Below are positions 51,271 through 63,200 of a DNA stretch of 64,000 nucleotides, one piece after another. The position numbers and the translations under genes were made by a program. The DNA comes from Rotaria sordida (taxonomy: Eukaryota > Rotifera > Eurotatoria > Philodinida > Philodinidae), in contig CAJNOL010001258.1 in NCBI GenBank assembly GCA_905250125.1, positions 1 through 64,000 of the forward strand, given 5' to 3'. The number at the start of each line of letters is the position of its first letter. Position 1 is the first letter of the stretch. The notes under the pieces are model-generated. The model did not search any database, was not told the origin of the DNA, and saw only the letters and a program-made list of their open reading frames with translations.

Positions 51271-54200
51271 ATGGCTTCATCTGATTCTTGGTTACCATTA
51301 AAAAGTTTACAAACTATTTTAATGACACGTACATCATTTAAAGTTAATGAAGAACATTTACTTAATATAGCAATAAAAGCACGATTAGAAAATCGTGAAT
51401 GTGGTTATTTATCAAGACGTGGTGGTAGTGGACAAGATCCATCATCATCATCACCGAATAAATGGCAATTAAAATGGTTTGTTTTATATCAAAATTTACT
51501 TTTTTATTATGAAAATGTTAATTCAACTAAACCACAAGGAGTTTATTTTCTTGAAAGTTGTTATTCATCACGTTCAACAACTAAAAATAGTAAAGATGGA
51601 GAAAAATTAGTAAGTAAACAAAATATTCAATATAATCTTTATTTTAATATATTTTGAAATTTTTTGTTTTAATCTAATTAAAATCTTTATATTTATATTT
51701 GAATGATTTCGTTTGATGAGTTTATTGCATGTTTTCAAAACAAAATAATTATAATAAAAATTTCTTTCCCAATTAATTCTTATAATTTATCAATGAATTA
51801 TATCTTTAATAAGATTCTTCATGAATTGAAGAATTTAACCATAATTAAGTCTTCAGTATTGAAAATTGCAATATATTATCATATAAATTAGATTAAACGT
51901 TTATTAGTGATATCGAGATTAATGTATGGTTGGATTGTTTTCACAATAGGCAAAAAAAAAAGCATTTGCCACTATCCTATGAGATTTAGAAATGAACGAG
52001 AATAGCAGTATAACATCTCTCAAGAGATAAAAGGTTCTTTCTATTTCCATTTTGGATCAAGGCACATCTACTATTGAAACGGAAGGAAGTTGAACATGCT
52101 CAATACTTCACAATGCATTATCATGATCGTATTCATTAAATGAGATTTCGATAATTTCTTCTTTTATTCATTTTTTTTTTGTGATAGACATGAATTCTAT
52201 CAATTGATTATTGTTCTATAGATTCTATGGAAAATATAATCAACATTCGTTGGTTTAAATTCTATAAATTCTAAATAAATTATTTTTTTTTTAATATCAT
52301 GCTATATTAAAAAAATTTTTAATAAACATTTGTTTAAATTCAATGCTCTACTTTACAAAGTTCTGATTGAATAGAATTTTGTTTAAAATTCATTAGCTTT
52401 TACAAACTAATTGTCAACTTTTTCTCATTAATGAAAATTCAACTCATTTTAATATTGATCTTTACTTTCTTGCCATATTTGCTAACAATGAATTTTTTTT
52501 CTCTATGCTATAATCAAAATAAAGTACATCGATTTATTTTCCTGTCGTAGGACTAACACTCGATGTTTTTTTTTTTATTTGTTCATAAACAATTATTTGT
52601 TTATTGACATAAGTTTAAGGACAAATTGTATGAATAGTATTATCAATATTGATATTTCACCTTTGAATTATATGAAAACTCAATTTCAAGACTATGTGCT
52701 AAATCTAAATTTTCCTCTTATAGAAAAACTTCTAGTTACATAATTAAACTTAAATTCTTGTTTTAGAATTGTTTTTCAATATCTTATACACGTGATGGTC
52801 GTAATGCTATTGAATTTGCAGCTGAATCTGAAACTGATTGTCAAGTATGGATTGAATGTATTCAATCATGCAGGTTAAAAGATAAAATACAATGAAATGA
52901 GAAAAAAAAAATTTTTTTTTTGATTTTAGTTATAATCATTTATTATCAGTTAAAGAAGAACTTGAACAAAAATATCGACATTTATCACAAGTTTATGAAA
53001 GTGAAACTAAAGCAAAATATCAATATTTACAACAAGTTGAAGAACTTTCAACTGAAGTTCGACAATTACGTAGTGAAGTAAATACAAAAAGAAAACAAAT
53101 CAAATGAGTTGTTTTTGTTTGAAAACTATTTTGTTTTATTTTTTTTTTAGTTATCTCGCTATCGACGTCAACATCATTTATTACGAACAAAAAGTATAGC
53201 TGAAGAAGATACAGAAGAAATACGAAAAATAAAAAAAGTTCAAAGTCTTTGTCGAGGTTGGTTATATAGACAACGATGGAAACGTATTGTTGAAGAATAT
53301 ATACGGTATTTAAATAAACTATTTTTTATGAATTATATTCGAGAAATTTTTTTTTTTATTCTTTGAATATATTAATCAATGAATGAATGAATACTTTCTT
53401 TACTGAATAAGATAATATTTCATCGATAGATGACATTCAGAAGATAAAAAATGTTTTTGTTTCCCCTCTATTAGATTCTTGTATAAAAGTTATTTAATGT
53501 GACTGAATAATCTATATTTTTTAAAGTTCACTTAAGTTACAATGGACCATATTCCAAAGGGAGTTATTTTTGATGAAATGTCAAAAATCATCATGTAATT
53601 GTATTTATTCATTTTTTTTTGAAGTATTCTTCTAATGCCATTAGCTTTTGTAGTTCTTTTTTTCTATAATGAGATTTCTACATGAAATAAACACAAAATA
53701 TTACTTCAATTAGTATTTGAATGAGAAATAACTCAAGCAGCAATTACTTTTTGTTATTTAAAGCAAACACGAAATTATAAACTACGAGTATTAATATACA
53801 GTATTCAAAATTATTGTCAAAAAATGATTGAATCTTTTAATTAACCTTTTGGCTCCCGGCGACAGATATATATGTGCTCGAGGGAAGGACCCCCAAGTGT
53901 CACTCTCTATTTTGAATCGGATATAGACCAGATTGTGGACCTCGACGAGCTGATCACGATAGCATTTAGCGTTTTTCTCCATGGAGATATTGAAGGGTTA
54001 AGCCGACCTTACATCTTAAAAAAATTGCATTTAGACAACTTTGGAAAGCTTGGTTTTCGATGATATTAGAACTTCAAACAGTCGGATTCGTAGCATTTGG
54101 CGTACCGCATCCGAATATGCATGATTACATATTAAACTGGACTAGAGAGTCTGCGGTTGTCTGTAATTTGTGTACTTCATTATTTATCAAAGCTTCGAGT

Positions 54201-57200
54201 ACAGATACTTTAACAAAGATGTGCGAGTTTATCCGCGGTCCCTCCGATTTCAAATACGATATTTATAGCTATTGATAGCACTTAAATAGGTGCAGTTTCT
54301 GACAAAAAAATAGCGTTGGTGCTAAAGAGGCTTGAGAAATAGCAAAATACTTTCTTATCAAAAATTTCGAGTTTCGTAGAAAAGCCAGGAATCAAAGGAT
54401 TAAAATTGATCTTTTGTTAATGATAGTAAGATTAATAAGGGATAGAATTCGACTTTTTCGAAATAATAATTCAATGTTGTTATAATATTGTTGTTTATTG
54501 TATATTTAATATTTTTGAGGCATGACATCAAATCATTTTTAAATATTCGTTTTAATTTTTATAAGCATACTCAGGAAGTTAAAAAATACAAAAAATTTGC
54601 ATTAAAATGATGAAACAAACAAAAAACTTGATGTATTTTAAATTCATCAGTTAAAATAGACATTTTCATCAATTTCATTGCATTTGCTTGATTAAAATAT
54701 TGCTTTTCATCAATAAATTTGAAAAACATCAAATTGTTGTCCATTTCATCATTAGAAACGCCTCTTTTTGTTTTTTTGACATAAAATTCACAAAAGTCAT
54801 GAATTTATTTTTTAATTTTTTGACGCCTTGGGTACACTCTTAATTAAATTTTATTTTAATTTATTATATGTAGGTCAAATAAATAGAAATTCTATTTTGA
54901 ACGTAAAATATAAAAATCTAATTTACATTTGCAATCTGTTTTTTTTTCATTGAAATCCATGATTTGTACAAAATAGAAAATCATCAAAAAAAAAATCTAC
55001 GAGTTACTGTAACCTTTATAAAGTCATTAGGAGAATTAATTTGACAAAATGAAAAAATAAAAACGATACTTTTTTTGTTTTGTTTTAGTTCTCCACATGC
55101 TGAGTTGATTCGTAGACGTAATAATATAGTATTTAATTTGGTTGAAAGTGAACGAGAATATGTTCATCAATTGGAAATTCTTATTGCTAATTATGTACGA
55201 CCATTTCGAATGGGTAAAAGATTTTTTTTTTTCTTCTGCTTGTCTTCATAATAAATAAAGAAAACAATGACACGCTTATTTTTAGCTGCAAGCTCAAAAA
55301 AACCTCCCATTACACATGAAGATGTTAATTCAATTTTTCTTAATACGTATGTGATATTTATTTTTTTTCTTTTGTTATTTAATTTATTTTTCAATACAAC
55401 AAATCTTCTTGCTTTATTATTAGTGAAATTATTCTATTTCTTCATCAAATTTTTTATAAAGGATTATCAAAAAAACTAGAAAATTGGCCAACATTTTATA
55501 CCGGTAGAATCAATTAAATACTAACATTCTTATATAAATTTTATTTGGTTTTTTTTTCAAGGTGATCTATTTGATATGTTGATTTCAATGTTACATATTT
55601 ATTTGGAATATGTTCGAAATCATCATTATAGTTTACAAGTAGAAATTTTTCTTATTCATTTATTTTTTTTTATCGAAAAAAAAAAATTCTTATTTTTAGT
55701 GTTTAGTTGAATGTAAATTAAGTAATCCAGGTTTTAATAAATTTCTTGAACGATGTGAAATGAAAGCAGCATGTGAAGGATTAACATTGGATATACTTTT
55801 AGTATTACCAATGAATCGAGTTTGTTATTATGTGAAAAAAATAATTTTACTATTTCTTTGATTTTTTTTATTTTATTTCGTTAGATTCCTTATTATATAG
55901 TAACACTTGCAAATTGTTTATCACATACACCACATGCACATGTTGAAAGAGAAAAATTAGAACAAACTAAATCAAAACTTGAAGAACTTTCAAAAGTGAA
56001 ATTTTAATGAATAAAAAATCAAGATTTTTCAAGTTTTATTTTGTTTTTTTTATTAAATAGATTATGCATGATGAAGTATCAGAAACAGAACATATTCGAA
56101 CAAATTTAGCTATTGAACGATCAATTGCAGAAGGATGTGATGTTTTATTGGATGGTAATCAAGTACTTTGTCGACAAGGTAAAATACTGTTCATACTATT
56201 TCTGTACGATTAAAATCAAAGAAGAACGAAATAACTATGTTACTACTAATAGAAAGATCTATTGAACAAATCACTTTAAGTCAATACTATTCCATTGAAA
56301 TATATATTATTGTATAAATTCGACAGTCGCTTTGTTTGTATAGAAAATACCATAGTTTAATATTTAGTAATTTAAAAATTTGATCAGATATTCTTTTTTT
56401 TGTTTACAGATAGTCTTATATTATGGATCGGTGATCGAAACAAATTAAGTCTCGGACAACGATTTGCAATACGAGATCTTCGTCGGCATGAAATTGTTGT
56501 ACAGTGTTATCTTTTTTCTAATCATCTTGTTATAACTACTCGAGCATCAAGTGGAAAATTACATCTTGTTAAAGTATTTTACATATAATGTATAGTGTAA
56601 AAGTCTTGGCACAATATATTTACTCATTTTTCATTTATTAAAAGACATCTGGTTAGAATCAGAATTTTTCACTGTTTCCGAATATATGTCTTCAGAATTT
56701 CTTTCCGAGGTAACATTAAACAAATATAAGTAAATTTTACGAAAAAAAGTTCAAAATTATATCTGTACAAAGTTAAATAACGATTTTAGTGCAGTTCTTA
56801 GTTTACGTGGTTTGTGCCTTAGAAAAGCTTCAATACATCATTATTGTAGAGCAGAGGTCTCATTGAGCTGAACTACTGCGAAGAAAACCAGCCCATGGTT
56901 CTTTCTTTAAAAATGACTTAGCCGTGCCACTCATCTAATTACATTGGATAAACTTTTAACATATAAATGAGCAAGTAGATTTCGAGTATCAGTAGTTGAT
57001 GTATAAACAAATGTTTGGTAAAATATTTGACAATTTGTAAAATCTTCAGTTCTCTTAAATCCACCAGTATTTTCGGATTGTTTTAGTTGGTAAACCAAAA
57101 ATTTCTCCAACAAAAGGTGTACTTGCTTTTTCATATTTTAATAACAACATATGTCGATAATTGTTGTTTTCAAAAGAAATTTGGTCCGTTCGAATGTATA

Positions 57201-60200
57201 CTGTTTTGTATATGATGATGCACTGTCACCGGTACTTGAATAAAAAAAAGAAATTAACAAAACTGGCTGATTGAAAAGATTTAGTAGGAATAGAATTAGA
57301 ATTACAAAAAAGTAATTGGCGATGAACGAGGAGAGTTAAGCAAGGATATTTTATTGAATATAAAGAAAGTTTTGTAAGTGAAGTTACAAAAAGTTTAGTG
57401 GAAATACGTAACATCTTTTGAAAATTTTCTATTTTATTCAAGATTCAATCCATGCGTCCCCATCATAATATCAACTCAGCCAATAGACACCTCTGTTGTA
57501 GTTTGTACAAAAATGAATTATTAAAATAAGTGAAAGCTCTTTCTAGTAAGGAGCTAGTTTCTATTGAAATCAGCATTAGTAAAAAAATTGTTGTCTATCA
57601 TGCAACAGTGAATAGTACACTTTGTAGAGCAAACTTTGCTCTAGAAAATTGACGAGGGAAGCTCTCTGGATATTAAATAACTTTTCGACCGAAATGATGT
57701 TCATTTGATGATTACTAGTGAGTAATAGAAAAGCCTAGAGTAGTTTGGTTTTTCGACGCTTCATTCTTCAGATATCGAGATTTTAGTGGTTTTTCAACAA
57801 AAATCCGCGGTAACTTTAGAGTTTTGACCTCAAACTTTGCATGAAGAAAGCTCGCAATGAGATTGTTTTATTGAGCAAGTTATAACTTTTCTAGTATCTT
57901 CTATCCTGAGATATGTCAATATTCGAAATTCTCTCATGTGTAAAAGCAAATTTTATCTATATATTTACATCTTAAGAAAGAAAATCCTGTAGAAAACCTA
58001 AAACTTGCACAATTAACTAATCTCATTAAGAGCTTTGTTCGTGTAAGGTTTGAAGTTGACAGTCGATTTTCCATCTGAGCACAACTTTTGTGTTGAAAAA
58101 TCTCAGTAAAATTTCAATATCTCGAGAATGAAGGCCAGGAAAATCATATCATTCTAGATTTTTCTATTACTCTCTAGTACTCATCAAATGAATATCGTCT
58201 CGATCGAAAAGCGATTTGACACCTAGAGGAAAAGTTCTCCCGTATGCCATAAAGTTGGGCACCACCCACAACTTTCTGATTCTAACTAACTGCTTCTGAC
58301 GCTCTAACCAGTTGTCTTTAAGTGGACAAAAATTTCGTGCCAAGATTTTCATCTTATAGGTTATATATATATATACGTTATCTTTGAAGAATATTTCATT
58401 TTGTTCTTAAAGGGTTGTGGTGTTATTTCATTAGCTGACGTTACACTTGTTGAAGATATAACAACAGATCCTCAATATTTACTTGCATCAGTCACAGAAG
58501 AAGATAGTATTGATAATACAAATTCTGATATATCAGAAGACACAACTACTGAATTAGATTTTCATATAATTCGTTTATTTCGTTTAATTGTTGAATCACC
58601 TGATCAAACACCATATTCAGCAACATTTGTTGCTAATGATGAAAAACATAAATCAGAATGGTGTACAGATATAGCACAATGTTTGCAAAATCTTCGTTAT
58701 ACTCAATTAGTTACAGGAACATTTCGTAATGCATCATCAGTTATTGCACCAGAATCTGTCAAGTAAAAAAGCTAAAAAAAAATTTTAATTATTTTTCAAT
58801 GTCTTGTTTTTCTTATAGATCTGATGTTAAATTATATAAAGATGATGCTGAAATTAAATATTCTAAAACACTTGATTCATGTAAAATACCACAAGTAAAA
58901 TACATTATAAAAAAAAACAACTGTTTTTTGTTTTGCTTTATGTAAAAAATAATATTTTATTTTCTTAGATTCGACATGCAACTGTTGAACGTTTACTCGA
59001 ACGTTTAACAGATTTACGTTTTTTATCAATTGATTTTCTCAATACATTTCTTTTAACTTATCGTTTATATACAGATGCTTATACAGTTATGGAAACATTA
59101 ATTCGAGTTTATAAATCATCACCACATACGTCACTTGATCAAACGATTGAAATCGATGGAACTAATGTAAATACAATACCAAAAACTGACGAACGACAAC
59201 AAAAGTAAAATTAAATTCATTGATTTTTACATGAAAACATTTTTGTTTTTTGAAATTTTATTCAGAGAAAAAAAGCCATATCTAACCAATGAACATGATA
59301 ATGAATTTACTCGACGTGTATCAGAAGGTTGAGCTCAGAAATAAAAAGGAAAAGTTTAATTAATTAATTAATTGATTTATTTATAGGTGCTAAATTTTTA
59401 ACAATTAATTCTACAATTGAACAAGAACGAGATTTAAGAAGACATTCACATATTGGTACATTTCATCGAGCATTAAGTAAAGATAAAAATCAATATATTA
59501 TATAATTAAAAACAAAAATTATTTTTTTGCTCATAGGTATCGATCAAAATGAAGCACTAACAACAGCAAGAATTAACGAAAAAAGTAAGTTATTACTTCA
59601 AAAATAAATATCTTCAATTGAAATCAGTAGAAAATCAAGTATAATTATCTTTGTTGTTACTCAATTACTTTTAAAAAATCATCAGACTAAATATTATTTT
59701 GCAATAAATATTTTTGCAATCGTGAAGCTTATTTGATATACTTCACAGGATTGAAAAACATAAGCATGAACATCTCCGAGTGCTAAAAAGCTTTTGAGCT
59801 CAAATTTTGCCTATAGGCAGGGAATGTATAGACTAGAAAAATCTTAGGAAAATATCGGCATAAGTTATCATTTAGCTGAGATGTCGATTATTTACTACAA
59901 TCTTCCTATAGGACTCCACTTTTCCAATAAAATCAAAGTTTTGATCTGATACTTTTGCATACATCGATGTTTTAATCAGACGAACTTGTCTACAAAGTTT
60001 CAGAATTTCTGGATAAATTATCTCCGAAATACCAGTACATTAGCTTATAGACGGTTTTTTGTAGATATTGTATTATGCACAAATAATTTTCGAAAACTCA
60101 TATTTCGGAGATAATTCATCCAGAAATTCTGAAACTTTTTAGGCAAGTTCATTTGATTGAGACCTTAATGTATGTAAAAGTTTCAGATCAAAACTTTGAT

Positions 60201-63200
60201 TTTACCGAAAAAGTCGATATCTCCGTTAAGTTGTAGCTTGAACCTATATCCTCCTAAGGTTTTTCTGCTCTATACATCCCCAGCCTATGAGCAAAATTTG
60301 AGCTCAAAAGCTTTTTAGCACCTGGAAAAGTTTCCTTATTAGTCCCAGATTTAAGACTAAAACCATTGACGAAAAGACATGTTAGTTCATTGTAAAAGAA
60401 AAAACTAAGAATAATAAAGCCTTACTCGGTTATAAAGATGAAAAAAAGCCATCCAAAGTTTTATGTTCAAATCAAAGTCCTTATAGAGGATTTTCAATAT
60501 TGTTATTTAAATATTGTACAATGTAGTTGAGAATACTCTTTGAATAGAAGTTATATATTTTCAATAGAATGATTTCTAGTAAAGTATAAATTGATCTATT
60601 TTTTTTTAATTTCAATATTTTATCATTTAGAATTATCAATAAAAACTATTGAAAGATGTGTTGGTTTACCAACAAGTTCATCCATGGATATTACAGCATC
60701 AATCGATAGATTACATAGTACTCAAGCTCCACTTGCATCATCAGAAACATTTTCTGATGTTGTATCAATATGTCGTGATGAACAACAAACACATTTATCA
60801 TCAAATAATGGAATATCGATTAATATAGATAAAAATTCTAATCAAATAATACAAGATAATGATTTTAATTCATTAGAAATACTTTTTGATTTTCCATCAG
60901 TTAATATAACCAATGATTCTCAAACTGATATTGTACGTAAATCAGAAAATCGTTGTCGAATACGATATTCAGAAAATCCTAATATAAACAATACAACTAA
61001 AGTATCATATTTATTAATCTTTTAAAAATTTCTTGTATTTTAAATATAAAAATAATCTATAGGGGGAAAGAAAATCTCTTCGTTTTGAAGCAAGTGATAG
61101 TCCACCAACACAAAAACAACGATTACAACTTGATGTACAACCAACTACTACAACACAAAATGTTCTATGGCTTTGTATGTCATGAAGAAAAAAAAAACTA
61201 AATTATCTTTTTCATTTATCATATTCTATTTTGTAGCAAAACGTCTAAGTGAAGTTCTTGCATCACCACGTCAAAGTATACGTAATGCAGGTGAAAGTTC
61301 ATTTAAAAAAGTTTTACCTGGTGTTGTTGTTACATCATCACGATCATCTCGTCGTCGAATAAGTTCAGCTGCAGCAACACAAGCATTTGCTGTTGCTACA
61401 TCAGGTGAATCACCAAAAAGTATAAGAAATGAGCGATTAGCAAGTAATCCGGGTATAGTTGTTTTTTTTTTAAAATAGCCTTTATTGTTTTGTTTTCTCA
61501 ATATTCTTTTTTAAAACTATTTATAATAAAAACAGGTGGTGGTTCAATGTCAATTCAACCAGCAACAACTAGTAATAGTGCTATGCCATTAAGTGCTAGA
61601 GAACAAAGAGCAAATGAATATATTATTGTTAATACAGCTTCAACAATGCGTGTTCTTAATGTTCTTCGACATTGGCTTACAAAGCATCCATTAGTACGTA
61701 TGATATGTCATACGAATAATTTAAGTAGTATTCGATATGATAAAAAGCACAATTGCTTTTTTGATTTGTGTTAATAGACCGAATAAACAATAATATTTGC
61801 TTTAATATAGAGTGACTTTTGCAATATCTAATCTGAAAATTTAGTGACCATGTAGACCGATTCCAGATGATCTTATGAAAAGATGTATCCAACTGTCAAA
61901 CGCCATTTGACTTTGCATGATAGCTACGAGTAGATCTCGGTCAGACTAAGAAAGAGTTGAAAAGAATTCGCGCTCATGCCCTTCTATTGAAGAGTTATGT
62001 CCGTTTTAATGAAATTTTTACTGAGAATATAACATTTTCGAAAAATCCACAACAGAGTTTCGAACTGAAATTTTGTCTATAGCCACGTAACATTGTTCAG
62101 AAATGCCGTGCTCTCAGTAAAAATTCCATTAAAATGGCTATAACTTTTCAATAGTAGGTTGTGGACTCGAATCCTTTTAAACTTTTCTTAATCTCACCGA
62201 GACTTAGTCGTAGTCGTAATGTGAAGTCGAACCGCATCCGACAGTTGGGTATATTCTTTCGTTAGTTAATGTGGTGAGAGTCAAAACTGTACTACTGTGT
62301 ATAACGATCGAAACTATGTATTTCAACAATAGTGTTAAGTTGAAGATGTTCGAAGACATAAATTACGTAAATTAAGGACTATGTCAAAACTCGTTATTTT
62401 TCTATTGCACGAACACAGTTAGAGATGCATCAATTCCTAAAACATAGTTTCAAACATGAGTTTTTTTTAGTATTCAGAATTCTTTGTTCTGCCAATTCAT
62501 TTAAATAACAGTTCTACTCAGTTTTGATTGCTTCCATCCGAAGTTATCATTAGATTTCTTCTGACAGAAATCGTTGATGGAAATTTATAGTTATGAATAT
62601 TGAAAATAGGTTGTCTTTCAGTGTGAATTTACTAATTCCTGAAACTTCAATTCAAAATTTATGTATCTGTAGTATTGAGAATCCACAGATACAAATCAAA
62701 CAAACATAATTTCTATTGAGTTCATGATCTTGTTTTACATTTCTTTATTTCAATTCTAGGATTTTCATACTAATCCTAAACTAAAAGAAGTAAGATGATA
62801 AATTTTTTAAATCTATGTCATAGAATAATGTTTTCTTTGTAATAATAGATGGTTCTTGAACTATTGCAAGATATGTTATTCAATAATCATTTAATTGCTG
62901 GTGAACATAAAGCAGCTGTTGCAATTATAAAACAATTAGAAACAGCTGAAATAGATGAAAAAAATGAACAATTACGTATACTTCTTAATCCAACACAAGT
63001 ATAATAAAGAAAAAAATTCAATATTTATTTATTCAAAATTATTTATTTATATTCAGGTTTCAAATACAACATTCGAACAAATAGCTGTTTCTGATGTTGC
63101 TGAACAAATGACATTAATTGATCATAAACTTTTTTGTGCATTAGGCAGCGAGTAAACTAAAAAAACAAAAAAAAACTTCGAATTTATTTCATTCGAAATA

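Noticed and set aside
61271..61501. 76-codon minus-strand ORF
   Set aside because: It is antisense to RasGRF exon 21, whose sense frame matches the family's linker.
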